The translations under genes and the position numbers were made by a program. Positions 27,045 through 37,954 of a DNA stretch of 64,000 nt are shown here, piece by piece (the first letter of the stretch is position 1; each line of letters starts with the position of its first letter). The DNA is from Mauremys mutica (lineage: Eukaryota > Chordata > Testudines > Geoemydidae): NCBI RefSeq assembly GCF_020497125.1, contig NC_059081.1, positions 20,927,105 through 20,991,104 of the forward strand. Reading direction: 5' to 3'. The notes under the pieces are model-generated. The model did no database searches and was not told the DNA's origin. It saw only the letters and a list, made by a program, of their open reading frames with translations.

Positions 27045-28609
27045 CTTAGATAAAATAATCAAGAGACAAGATTAACTCTATTGAATAGCCTGTTCACAAT
27101 GTTTGTTTTTTCTGTTACCAGGTATATATGAAGAAATTAGTTTATATAAAACACAGCAGTACAACTGTCTCATTTGCTTAGTTAAATTTGGCAATTTGTG
27201 CAGAATAACAGGAACAGCCAGTGTTGTTGTTTTTTTACTGAAACAAATATCTCCTCTATGACACCCTATACCTAAAGAAAAAGTTACACCTATTGTCAGA
27301 GAAAGAGAAATACAGAGTGCATATATAACCAGCAATTTAATTAAAACAAATAAAGTTACTGAGTCTATGAAATATGTTATGAGCATGGACCACAAGTTTG
27401 TAAAATGAGTCTGTAGGGACCATGAGCTTTAGGGCTTTGTTTGATCCTTTCATTTCTAAACTGTTTCATCGCACCGTAAATGGTAAAGTGAAATCAGCTC
27501 TACAGTAATCAGGGGAATGAAGGCCAAGATATCCAGATGCATCCAGTGATTCTGGGTGACTTAATTTTTGGACACCCAATACCAGAGGCTACTCACTTTT
27601 GAAAATTGTGGCTGAAACGTTGAAAAGAAATATGGAAATTGTTCAATTAGAGAAAGTGTACAATATGGAACCCTGAATTCAGAGCCCAAGAAGAGGATAC
27701 ATTTAAGTACATTTAAATTTAGTAAGAAAGTTTGCAGGCATTTATTTGCAATTGGTTTTCAGGAGAATGGGCCAGATCCCTGCTCATAGTTAAGTCCCCT
27801 TTGCGCAGCTAGAGCTGCCCAAAGGGGATTTAAAGCTGCTTTAATGAGAAAGATGAGGATTCTTCTGCAGCTGAATGAAATCCTTCGCTTGCAAGCTGAC
27901 ATATCTAGTTTTATACACTAACTTTTAATCTTGCATTGGCCTAGTAGATGTTCTGCTAGGAATGGCATTGAAAAACAATGTGATCTGACATAGCTGGACA
28001 AGCAGAATGGTCCCTAGGCGATGCTTACAGTTGGCACAAGTTAGAACAGCCATGCAACTTCTCTAATATGCACCTTGGGCCAGTTCAGCCCTCAGCTGCC
28101 TCCAAAGATTTTGAAGGTACAAAAGGTGACAGTTATTTTGGCCTTTCCCCACTCAGCTATGCTGAACATGAGCTCTGTATAGTTGAGGATTCAGACCTAT
28201 ATGTATTGAAGCATGGTAATTATGTGATAAGACTTCATTTGGATTAGCCACATGCTTACCATTAAGCATGTGTGTGTTTCCAAGATTGGAGCCTTATTTT
28301 ACATTTTTGGATTCCTCACCTGTACTCTGCTAACCTAATCATCACCACCAAGATTATTTATAGTATTCCAAACCTCTGAACTGTATTAAGGCATATTTTA
28401 AAGTCATGTCTTGAAAAGTCCTGCATTCACGATTGACACTGAAAAGTATAATTTGAACAATTTTTACCAGTATTTGTCCACAATCATAGTCAATTTTATA
28501 AAACATTTATTTTCCTTGTTTTGGTGACAGTAAAATCCCTGGACTTCTTTTTAATATAGGAAGTTATCTTTTTGATTAATCTCTTTCTTTGCAGTCTCTC
28601 TGTCCTACA

Positions 28610-28733
28610 TAGGGTGACCAGATAGCAAGGGTGAAAAATTGGGACAAAGGGTGGCGGGTAATTGGCACCTGCATAAAACAAAGCCTCAAATATCAGGACT
28701 GTCCCTATAAAATCGAAACATCTGGTCACCCAA
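28610..28733. mobile_element. hAT-type miniature element with perfect 8-bp target duplication
   Basis: A 124-bp element whose ends are TAGGGTGACCAGAT and ATCTGGTCACCC, a nearly perfect inverted repeat. It is bounded on both sides by GTCCTACA (28602-28609 and 28734-28741), an exact 8-bp target duplication diagnostic of hAT-like insertion. The interior is noncoding, so it was mobilised by a transposase encoded elsewhere. Confidence 0.85.
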
Positions 28734-29759
28734 GTCCTACAACTCATGAGGAAGATGCTGCAGTGAAGCAACTTGTTCATTTTGTTTAAACACTGAAGAA
28801 ACTTCAAGGCTGCCTAAGGATGTTCTACCAATAAAATAAATAAATAAATAATATAAACTCTGCTGTTACAGGGTCCTGCCAGCTAAATTGCTCCCAGGTG
28901 ACTTTGAAGTTTTATACTGTTATTCTGTGATGTTACTTTGAGGCAATTTCAGGCTGCCCTCACTCAAAGCAGTGGTATCATAGAGCTTCAAAGTAATGTG
29001 GGAGCAATGGTTGGTGGTTCATAGCAAAGTGCCAGGAGCACAACTCACAATCACTCTGCAACACTGCAGTGTCTTTATGCACAAACCAGCATACTGGGAG
29101 CTCCTCTTTGCAGTTCCGACACAAAAGCCATTGCCAACACATTTGAAAAAGTTATACAGGTAGTTTCCAGTTACATAATATTAAGATTCTCTACAAACTA
29201 AAGGTTTAGTTTAAAAAATAATTCTCTATATTGTTGTGAGTTAAGAACAAAGCAGCCATTAAGTTAAAACTTCTGGATTTCTTTTGTTTGTGTATAAGAT
29301 CCCAAACCATCCTATGGAAACTCTCACATAATGGAGGGCCCTCTGCATTCAGATCTAACTTACTCTGGGTACAAGGAAGAGTTAGCTTTCTTCCCATTCC
29401 TGGGACCCCAGAAGAGCTATCCACAAGATCTGATTCACACAGGAAGAGGAGATAAATGACTGTTCACTCCAGGCCAAGAAGGTGGGTGGATCCAGAGGAG
29501 AAAACATCCTTATCTCCAGTGATAGCTATTTTATTATTTTAATCACAAGTCTTTAAAAAAGAAAAATAAGTATTGAAACAGGCCACATTAATTTCTGATT
29601 TCTGCATTCAAACTCATGAAGTTTTACCTTATCCAAAATGGCAACCATCTCCCATTACTGTCAATAAGACTGAAGCCACAGGCTCTCCTCAGCAAGATGG
29701 TCACCATGTGATTTTAATCTTTGTAGATGAAAATGAGGCTGCCCGCTGCAATGAGGTGC

Positions 29760-29888
29760 ACCATGTCTATAATTTCCAATGGGGCTGAAAACAATCCACC
29801 CTCTGGGAACATGATGACCTCTTAGGGTCACCTACAACCTGGATCGACCTCTTACCAGCCAGTCATCCAAGTAAGGGAATACATGGAC
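29760..29888 (-). pseudogene. Reverse-transcriptase fragment with YLDD catalytic motif
   Basis: Minus-strand frame reading VHVFPYLDDWLVRGRSRL, with the YLDD catalytic box at 29862-29873. It continues the RT fragment at 30865-31110 across the CR1 insertion. A stop follows shortly, so the protein is broken. The PYLDDWL context is that of DIRS and related retroelements rather than of non-LTR elements, where YADD is usual. Confidence 0.65.
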
Positions 29889-30864
29889 TCAAGATAGCAG
29901 TTTGCTTTGGACTTAACTACAAGTTACAAAGGGATCTCACTAAATTGGGTGACTGGGCAACAAAATGTCAGATGACATTCAATGTTGATAAATGCAAAGT
30001 AATGCACATTGGAAGACATAATCCCCACTATAAAGATAAAATGATGGGATCTAAATTAGGGGTTACCACTCAAGATAGATCTCTGTGTTATTGTGGATAG
30101 TTCATTGAAAACATCTACTCAGTGTGAAGCAGCAGTCAAAAAACAGAATGTTAGGAACCATTAGGAAAGAGATAGATAATAAAGTAAAAAATATCATGCC
30201 ACTATATAAATCCATGGTACATCCATTCCTTGAATACTGCATATAGTTCTGGTTGCCCCATCTCATAAAAGACGTATTCAAATTGGAAAAAGTATAGACA
30301 AGATCAATAAAAAATATTTAGGGTATGCAACATCTTCTGTATGAGGAGAGATTCAATAAACTAGGACTTTTCAGCTTGTAAAAGAAACAACTAAGGGAGG
30401 ATAGGCTAGAGGTCTATAAAATTATGAATGGTGTGGAGAAAATGAATAAGGAAGTTTTCACATAACACAAGAACCAGGGGTCACCCAATGAAATTAATAG
30501 GCAACTGGTTTAAAACAAACAAAATGAAGTACTTCTTCACATAACGGACAATCAACCAGTGGAACTCATTGCCAGGGGATGTTGTGAAGGCCAAAACCAT
30601 AACAGGGTTCAAAAAGAAATATAAGTTCCTGGAGGAGAGGTCCATCAATGGCTATTAGACAAGATGGTCAGTGATGCAACTCCATGATCCGGGTGTCCCT
30701 AGCCTCTCACTGCCAGAAGCTGGCAGTGAACAACAGGGGATGAATCACTCAATAATTGCCTGTTCTGTTCATTCCCTCTGAAGCACCTGGCATTGGCCAC
30801 TTTCGAAAAAATGTATGCTGGGCTAGATGGTCTGACCACGTCTGGCCATTCTTATGTTCTTATG
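29889..30864 (+). mobile_element. CR1 LINE, 5'-truncated copy
   Basis: It begins within the 3' part of CR1 ORF2 (broken frame LQRDLTKLGDWATKCQMTF, then NVDKCKVMHIG), continues through stop-rich 3' sequence and ends with TTCTTATGTTCTTATG, the diagnostic CR1 3' repeat. ATGGAC occurs at both borders (29883-29888 and 30862-30867), a possible short target duplication that overlaps the repeat. 5' truncation is normal for CR1. It lies inside the reverse transcriptase of the DIRS-like relic and so is younger than it. Confidence 0.85.
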
Positions 30865-31110
30865 GACCCCTAACCTCTAGGAAAAATGCTTCTACCACTG
30901 ACTTATACTTTGTAAAAACAAGTGGGGCAGCCGAGAGACCAAATTGGAGAACCATGAACTGAGAATGACGACTGCTGACAGTGAATTTCAGAAATTTTCT
31001 GGTGCTCTAATGAATCACATGAAAGAAGGTGTCCTTTAAATTGAGAGCAACATACTTGCCCTGACTCCAAGGAAAGAATAATTAAAATTAGAGCAACCAT
31101 CCAGAATTTT
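30865..31110 (-). pseudogene. Reverse-transcriptase fragment, N-terminal side, of the DIRS-like relic
   Basis: The minus strand encodes a segment ending SPIWSLGCPTCFYKV, a decayed form of the QFGLSxAPxxFTK motif of reverse transcriptases. It is followed by SVVEAFFLEVRG, the alpha-helix before the catalytic loop. The frame is cut exactly at the end of the CR1 insertion (30864) and goes on beyond it at 29888. Confidence 0.6.
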
Positions 31111-31479
31111 GATTTTGGGGGATGGGAGGGGGAAACTAGTTTAACTGCCTTATATGGAAAATAGGCTTGAGATCCCCTTGTGCCTTCAGGATCAGGAAGT
31201 ACTGGGAGTAAAACTCATTTCTGCTGAACAAAGAATAGATCTCCCCTATAGCTCCTACAAGAAGGAACAATTGTATTTCTTGCAATAACACTGTCTTGTG
31301 AAGGAGGATGGATGGGGAGTAGAAATAAATTGGGAATGTGTATCCCACTTCCACCATGCTTGCCCAAGCCCAAGTACAATGGAAGTGGGCCAGATGATCT
31401 GCAAAAATTGGAAAAGAACAGATGGAATTGTTAGAACTGGCAGTCTCCTCTCAACCAGCCCATCAAAATGAGCTCTTGG

Positions 31480-34366
31480 AAGATGTCACCTGCCTTGAGA
31501 AACTGGCAGCGGCCAAAGTAGAAGGTGGTGGTAGGTGTCTCTTGTAACCTTTGATCCTTCTCCTTAGTAGGTCTTGGGCTCAAGGTGAAAATCCCACTTC
31601 ACTGCTGGGATGTAAATGTCCAGGGTTTTCACAGTTGCTCTAGAGTCTTTGAGATTATGAAGAGTCTCAATCATCTTCTGTGAAGAGTGATGGCCCTTCA
31701 AAAGCTAAGTCCTGGACTGTCTGTTGCACCTCTGGAGAATCTGAAAAAGAGGAAGGCAACAGTACCAAAGGCTGCGGTCAAATTCCTGCTCCTATTGTGG
31801 CTCGTCACGAGAGGGTTCCCAAATGTATTTGGTGCCAGGCTCAGTACAGATGCTAGGGTGCTTTCAGTCCCAATGCTCCTGATGACCAGTAGATGGAGTC
31901 AGCCAAGGTGGCTGTGGGGGAACTCTCAACCAGGCGCGGGGGAGCCTCATGGGTTCCAAAAGAGCCACTTGTATGGCCCTGCCTCCCACCTGTGCATTGT
32001 CCAAGGGTCCCTTCTATGAGCTCCTTTCCGGAACAGAGGCTGACACCAGGGAAGGCAGGGGACATTCTCCTGATGGTGGGACTGGCTAGGTAACAAGACA
32101 TAGGATCCTGCTTCAGAGTCTGGTGATAAAGATGCCTCTTCTTTTGCCCATGCCAGTGATGTACCTGTTGGTATCGGTCAAGGGGGTTCAGGCTCTGAAG
32201 AAAAGGGAGCCAGGGAGATCACCTGTGGCTTTCCCGTAGACAGTACTTCTTTAATCAGTATCCCAATAGCCAAATCCAATTGAACTGCCCGGCACAGAGA
32301 TGAAGGTGCTGACAGTGGTACCTTCGGTGCTGGTGCCTGTCAAGTCTCTTGAACTACCAGTGACAGTGGCACCCAGAGGTTTAACAACTCTCTCAGTAGC
32401 TGAAATGCCTCAGGAGTACATGTTACCAGGAAGACACTCTGTGGTTAGAAATCTGCACTCTGAAGTCTTAAGAAGAGCTTGATAACTTTGTGTCCTTCAA
32501 CAATCCTGGAAAAGACTCAGATTTTTGCTGCCGTTTTTTTGGTACCAGTAGCACTGGAGATGCACAACTGATCATTGCCAAGGGGCTCAGTACCTGAACT
32601 GAGGAAGATGGCTCAGATGGAGGGTGTAGCGCCAATTCAAGCAGCAGATATTTTAGTCTGGCTGACCTTTGAGGGGGGGGGGGGAATGGGGCTTAAAGCC
32701 CTTACAAATCACACGTTTCTCGCTCACTTAAGGCAGGTGGGATAAGGGTCACAATTAGGCAATGCCCTATCATGTGAGTGGCAGTGCTTGCAATCTGTAG
32801 AGCATAGCATATCTCTGGAACTGAGACCAGTAACCAGACCGGGGACCAGAACCACAGACACACAATTTGTTTTTTTGACTAACCAACTAAATAAATACAC
32901 AAAACAGGTACTATTTACAGGTTTGATACAGACTTGCAGAAGCAAGAACAGGGAGCTCCAACAACTAACATGGCAGTAGGAAGGACCTGAGCAGGCTTGA
33001 GAGGCAGCTTAGCCCTTTACATCTGCACGTGGGCTGTGGGGCAACAGAGGGTGCTCGTGCCTTCCAAGCCAGTACCGTGAAGGGAAAAGTTCCCTAACTG
33101 TGCACTACAGCACACAAACACATACAGCCAAACAGATATGTGCTAGCATTCAAAAAAGAACTGCCTAAAATCATCCATATATAAGGGGTAGGAAGTGTCA
33201 GCACTTCATCTGGTGAGGAGAAGATGTTAGTCTATGATGTAGCTTCCTCATCAGCCCTTTTCTCCTGTTCTTGAAAGATTCATCCTCACATGGAGACTGA
33301 GGTGGAAGTCAGGAAGAGCAAGTGATTGCTGCCCCCTGGCATACCCCATGAGTGTAGCTGAGTGCTCTGGAGAATTATTGCTGATAAGTAACCCAGAGGT
33401 CCCAATATGGCCATTCAGGAAGGGCCCATAAAGAAAAACAGGAGGGCACCCAAGACTGGTCATATCAGGCAGAATGTGCAGTGACTTGAGTCTGCCTGTT
33501 CCTTGAGCTACTCTCTCAGAGAATGTGTCAGGAGAGGTAGCTCTGGCTTGGTAATCAAGCAAGCTTTGAACAGAAACATGAGAATCAGAGGAGTTATCTT
33601 CATAGTCCGAGGGAGAGGCAGACACACCTGGTGTTGAATCAATTGTTTGTCCTTTCTAAGAGGTACCAGGGAGCTAGTTGGCACTGGCGAATGATGCGTT
33701 ACCAATGACAGATGAGGCTCCATCACCAAGATTCTTTCCACATCTGTTAGCAGAGGGGATTTGGGTTCATCTGAGACAAACGAGTCTCTGGAGAATTTAA
33801 ATTCCTGTGGTACCTGGCTAAGCTGTGCAGGAACAGGGCAGTGAGAGGTGGTGGTACCAAGACAAACCTTGGATTCATTGGCACCAGTCAGTTTGGGTAC
33901 TACAGATAGAATGGCAGAAGCCACATATGGTACCAGCTTCTTCAATAGAGTTATTAGCATAATCTTATTGGATGATACGAGAGGGTGGCTTCAGTACTGA
34001 GCAATGCTGGATACCATGGAACTTGGAAGTACCTGAAACCTTCGATGAAGAGGGGCTTTCAATGTCAGGAGAGCTTGGAGCCTCAATAATACCTTTTCTG
34101 AGATGTGAGGTTTCTGTAACAGCAGGTCTCTGAGGTGACTTAAGCTTATTGGCACTGATTTCTCTTTGAGAGGATCTGAAACTCTTCTTTCTAGAAGCCT
34201 TGGTGCTATTCCCCATGGTTCTGTCCCACGTAGGTCTACTGAGTGAGTGGTCTGCAGAGGTCAATAGGGCACTGTGGTCACTGGAATACCACTGCACAGG
34301 GTGGGCACGGAGAGGACGGGTATCTGGGCCTGGGACTGGGGAAGGTTGAAAGGAGCAAGCCATCAT
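31480..34366 (-). pseudogene. Gag-like region of the DIRS-like relic
   Basis: Several consecutive minus-strand frames (34366-33965, 33960-33508, 33625-33251, then smaller ones) are rich in serine, proline, threonine and basic residues. They run on from one another with frame changes, as one decayed coding region would. Near 31680-31740 the frame reads as LAFEGPSLFTED, which resembles the end of gag proteins of reptilian DIRS-like elements. Low-complexity strings with alternating GTACC words are frequent in 32200-34000. There is no intact gene; no function is expected today. Confidence 0.45.
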
Positions 34367-34516
34367 GAGAAGCCTAAGCTTTATCTCCCTGTTCTTTCTA
34401 GACCTACTTTAAAACCTGAATAAATTTTATCCTTAGGTGGGACATGGATCTCTAAGTAGCGGATACAGTGAGAGTAGCTTTCACTAACTAAGGCCTTGTC
34501 TACACTACAAGACTAT

Positions 34517-34639
34517 TTCGAATCTACTTAAGTCGAATTTGTGGATTCGACCTTATGAAGTCGAATTTGTGTATCCACACTAAATACACTAATTCGAACT
34601 TCTGAGTCCACATTAATGGGGCCGGCGTCGACTTTCGAA
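34517..34639. repeat. Left subterminal array of TTCGAA-type motifs
   Basis: Six TTCGAA/TCGAAT/ATTCGA words occur within 123 bp just inside the left terminal repeat (about 34517, 34533, 34545, 34561, 34593, 34634). A matching array is at the other end. Such repeated words near the ends of Harbinger elements are natural candidates for the binding site of the Myb/SANT-like protein; this is inference. Confidence 0.7.
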
Positions 34640-34869
34640 GTGGTGCACTGTGGGAAGCTATCCCACAGTTCCCGCAGTCCCCGCTGCCCATTGGAATGCT
34701 GGGTAGAGCTCGCAATGCCTGCTGGGGGAAAAAATGTGTCGAGGGCGGTTTTGGGATACTGTCGTCATTGAACCGTCAATCACGCCCTCCCTCCCTGAAA
34801 GCGCCGGCGGGAAATCTGATCGCGCCCTTCTCTGGTCGGTTACAGCGCGGACGCCACAGCACTGTGAGC

Positions 34870-36141
34870 ATGGAGCCCGCTGCGATCATCGCTGCACTTA
34901 TGGCCGTTGTCAACTCCTTGCACCTTATTGTCCACCTCTTCCACAGTCAGCTGCTGAGAAATTGGGCAAGGAGGCTCCGGCAGCGCGGTGAGGAGAGTGG
35001 TGCAGGCCTCTCACAAAGCAGGGTACGCCGCGCCGTGGAGATCATGGTGGCAATGGGTCAAGTTCATGGTGTGGAATGGCGATTCTGGGCCCGGGAAACA
35101 AGCACGGACTGGTGGGACCGCATAGTGCTGCAGGTCTGGGATGAATCACAGTGGCTGCGGAACTTCAGGATGCGTAAGGGCACTTTCCTTGAACTGTGTG
35201 ACTTGCTGTCCCCTGCCCTGAAGCGCCAGGACACACGGATGCGAGCAGCCCTGAGTGTGCAGAAGCGAGTGGCCATAGCCCTCTGGAAACTTGCCACGCC
35301 AGACAGCTACCGGTCAGTAGCGAACCACTTTGGCGTGGGCAAATCTACCGTGGGGGTTGCTGTGATTCAAGTAGCCCACGCAATCGTTGAGCAACTGCTC
35401 TCAAAGGTAGTGACTCTCGAAAACGTCCAGGTCGTCATAGATGGCTTCGCCGCGATGGGATTCCCAAACTGCGGTGGGGCTATAGATGGGACTCACATCC
35501 CTATCCTGGCACCAGCCCACCAGGCCAGCGAGTACATTAACCGAAAGGGCTACTTTTCAATGGTGCTGCAAGCACTGGTGGACCATAGGGGACGTTTTAC
35601 CAACATCTTCGTCGGGTGGGCGGGCAAGGTTCAAGACGCGCGTGTGTTCAGGAACTCTGGTCTCTTCAAACGCCTCCAGGCAGGTACTTTCTTCCCGGAC
35701 CACAAAATAACGGTAGGGGATGTGCAGATGCCTACAGTGATCCTCGGGGACCTGGCCTACCCGCTAATGCCCTGGCTCATGAAGCCCTATACAGGCGCCT
35801 TGGACAGTGAGAAGGAACTCTTCAACTACCGGCTGAGCAAGTGCAGAATGGTCGTGGAGTGTGCTTTCGGACGTCTCAAGGGGAGATGGCGGAGCTTACT
35901 GACTCACTCGGACATCAGCGAAAAGAATATCCCCGTAGTTATTGCTGCTTGCTGTGTGCTCCACAATCTCTGTGAGAGCAAGGGCGAGACCTTTTTTGCC
36001 GGATGGGAGGTTGAGGCAAATCGCCTGGCTGCTGTTTACGATCAGCCAGACACCCGTGCCGAGAGAATATCCCAGCGGGAAGCGCTGTGCATCCGGGAGG
36101 CTTTGAAAGCTAGTTTCCTCGCAGAGCAGGGTAACCTGTGA
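34870..36141 (+). CDS. Harbinger transposase (HARBI1-like, DDE endonuclease)
   Basis: A single uninterrupted frame of 423 codons from the ATG at 34870. An upstream in-frame ATG at 34696 would add 58 residues but lies near the inverted repeat; I prefer 34870 because MEPAAII is the usual start I remember for this family. A helix-turn-helix-like region (SYRSVANHFGVGKSTVG) comes at about residues 145-162. The catalytic triad is visible: D206 in AIDGTHIPI, D294 in LGDLAYP and E330 in MVVECAFGRLKGRW. The DDE fold cuts and joins the element's ends, in known Harbingers together with the Myb-like partner that carries it into the nucleus. An AATAAA at 36286-36291 follows. No stop or frameshift is seen, so the protein may be functional. 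Confidence 0.9.
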   Translation: MEPAAIIAALMAVVNSLHLIVHLFHSQLLRNWARRLRQRGEESGAGLSQSRVRRAVEIMVAMGQVHGVEWRFWARETSTDWWDRIVLQVWDESQWLRNFRMRKGTFLELCDLLSPALKRQDTRMRAALSVQKRVAIALWKLATPDSYRSVANHFGVGKSTVGVAVIQVAHAIVEQLLSKVVTLENVQVVIDGFAAMGFPNCGGAIDGTHIPILAPAHQASEYINRKGYFSMVLQALVDHRGRFTNIFVGWAGKVQDARVFRNSGLFKRLQAGTFFPDHKITVGDVQMPTVILGDLAYPLMPWLMKPYTGALDSEKELFNYRLSKCRMVVECAFGRLKGRWRSLLTHSDISEKNIPVVIAACCVLHNLCESKGETFFAGWEVEANRLAAVYDQPDTRAERISQREALCIREALKASFLAEQGNL

Positions 36142-36285
36142 CTGTCCACTTGATTTTAAGAGAGCCTGATCATGGGCCTGTGTCTGTATGTGTCGAGTTA
36201 GATCTGAGCTCACAAACCTGGTTCTCCAAGTTTCCCCCACTTCCAAAGCACGTTTTAAAACTAATGAAATGTAACAGTAATTAAT

Positions 36286-36291
36286 AATAAA
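36286..36291 (+). terminator. Polyadenylation signal of the transposase gene
   Basis: AATAAA 145 bp past the transposase stop codon, on the same strand, followed by GT-rich sequence. Confidence 0.6.
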
Positions 36292-36429
36292 TCTTTCGTT
36301 GACTTTGCATTTCTGTTCCTAGGTTGAAACATGGAAGCATACTGTGCTGGGTTCGGTGTGCACTGATGTACAGACTGCTTGTCCAGTACAGGACAGACAG
36401 CCTCCTGCTCCTACATAGGTTTGTGGGGT

Positions 36430-36605
36430 GGGGGACGGTTTACAGTGGTTGTGCATGTAGGGGTGGGTTTGCAGGAATGGGTGGGTTTGCAGGAAGGGGC
36501 GAGGGGTGCCGTCTTTGGATAGGGGTTTGCATGACGGCTGTGGGCTGTGGGTTTGGGCGTTGGAAGGGGTGAGGGGTGTGGGGGAAGGGTGAGTATCTGT
36601 CCCTG
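36430..36605 (+). repeat. G-rich tract with short tandem units
   Basis: Units of the form GGGTGGGTTTGCAGGAA recur, followed by many GGGG runs. The plus strand could form G-quadruplexes. It sits between the convergent transposase and Myb/SANT-like genes, past both coding ends; ORFs crossing it on either strand look like composition artefacts. Confidence 0.6.
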
Positions 36606-37052
36606 GATGAGGGCTCTTTTTGGGGCTCAGGGCAGCAGAGAGGCTCGTGGCTACGGTCGAAGTGCATCGTAAGGGAAGCCTGCCTTTACATTCGGGGATG
36701 GCAGGCGCCAGGACCCTGGACAAGCATACACATCAACGAATCACCCGGGGCAGCATACACCACACAGACTGACCCTGGTGACTAGTGACTGCAGTCTGTG
36801 TGTGCCCTGCAGTTGACCCTGCCCCCAAGTCTGTACCCTGGTAATGTGGGCTATGCACTGCAATTAAAAATCCCCCCCCACACACACACACAAAGTCTTC
36901 TGACACGAGAAACGTGACGGAAACAGTGAGTAACAGCAAACCGCTTTTAATAATGTTATACACAGTGGGGGGTTGAAACTTGGATTTGGGACTGGGTGAT
37001 CCTATAAGGGAAGAACTTCTACAAATTTAGAGCGCGAGAGGTGTCTTGTACA

Positions 37053-37489
37053 TTAGCACTCTGCTGCGGTGCAGTGACAGTTCTCACGGCCCCTACCGCC
37101 CCTCCTTCTTGTTACTTTGGGTGAGGGGGGGACAGGACTTCTTGGCGTTGGAGGGCGGTTGCAGATGCAGTGCAGGGGGGCTCTCTCCTCCTGCCTGCGG
37201 TCCTGCAGAACATCTACAAGGCGCCGGAGCATGTCCGTTTGCTCCCTCATTAGACCAAGCAGCGTTTGAGTCGCCTGCTGGTCTTCCTGCCGCCACCTAT
37301 CGTCCCATTCGATGTGTGTGCGATGCTGCTGACACAGGGTCTCCCTCCACTGTCTCTGCTCTGCCTCCTCTGCTCTGGAGCAGGCCATCAGTTCCTGGAA
37401 CATCTCATCCCTAGTCTTTTTCTTTCGCCGTCTAATCTGAGCCAGCCTCTGCGAGGGGGATGCCGGGGCAGTCCGGGAAAGAGCCGAAG
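37053..37489 (-). CDS. Harbinger Myb/SANT-like protein, exon 2
   Basis: Acceptor CATCACACAG at 37490 and on. The exon opens in frame with PSALSRTAPASPSQRLAQ, then a basic stretch RRRKKKTRDEM that could be a nuclear-localisation signal. A charged helical part (MFQELMACSR, RQWRETLCQQH, WRQEDQQATQTLLGLM) comes next, a likely coiled coil for contact with the transposase or itself. The stop is at 37053. Joined to exon 1 the protein is 337 residues with no interruption. The order of domains matches the predicted Myb/SANT-like proteins I remember from turtle genomes. An ATTAAA at 36946-36951 (minus strand) may be the poly(A) signal. Confidence 0.8.
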
Positions 37490-37595
37490 CTGTGTGATGC
37501 GAAAAAGTAAGTGATTTCCTTGACCAAATACAGGTTTGCGGACAGTGAACACAGTCAAGTCAGTTTAAGAGAGCAAGACTATACAGGGCACCAAG

Positions 37596-37645
37596 TCTCG
37601 CGAGATCTCAGAACTAGTTCGAGATTTCGGAGTACGCTCTCATTG
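37596..37645 (+). promoter_or_regulatory. Promoter-like segment of the candidate third Harbinger gene
   Basis: Contains the perfect palindrome TCTCGCGAGA (37596-37605), a known core-promoter motif of CpG-island genes bound by the BEN-domain protein BANP. It is followed by an ATTGGC box (inverted CCAAT, NF-Y type) overlapping GGCGCCATT (YY1 type, GCCAT). All three within 50 bp, in a CpG-rich patch just upstream of a splice donor, look like a TATA-less promoter. What it drives is inference; the motif is palindromic and could act both ways. Confidence 0.5.
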
Positions 37646-37714
37646 GCGGCGCCATTGCACAGGAGAGCGGACAAGCGGGGAGAGACAGCTGAATCCGTCT
37701 TGCAGACAGTCCTG
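37646..37714 (+). other. Candidate 5' noncoding exon of the third Harbinger gene
   Basis: A segment without ATG between the promoter-like motifs and a good donor, CCTG|GTAAGC, at 37714/37715. A TTAG acceptor at 37951-37954 directly precedes the ATG of the 100-codon ORF, so a 240-bp intron would put the ATG at the very start of exon 2. The exon's 5' end is not determined by the sequence. Confidence 0.4.
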
Positions 37715-37954
37715 GTAAGCCTTACAGTAGATAATGCTTATCAGTTAGTGGATAGCTGTGCTCTCCTGCTAAAGGCAATGTGGAAAGCAGAAAGGATGAA
37801 CCTTTTGCAGCCCCTCCCGCCAGTGCACGGGAAAGATCAATGTATGCTTGTTCTCTGTGGCCTCTAGCACGTGGCTGTTAGGCGAGGGTCATTGTTATGC
37901 AACCTAATTTTAAACCATTAACAATAGTAACAATACACTAATTGCCCTACTTAG

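Noticed and set aside
34696..34869. N-terminal extension of the transposase from the upstream ATG
   Set aside because: The extension lies close to the inverted repeat, has no conserved look and overlaps probable promoter sequence; the ATG at 34870 fits the family start better.
36319..36723. 134-codon minus-strand ORF in the Harbinger element
   Set aside because: Antisense of the G-rich tract (hence PxPxP and TH repeats); not connected by splice sites to either gene.
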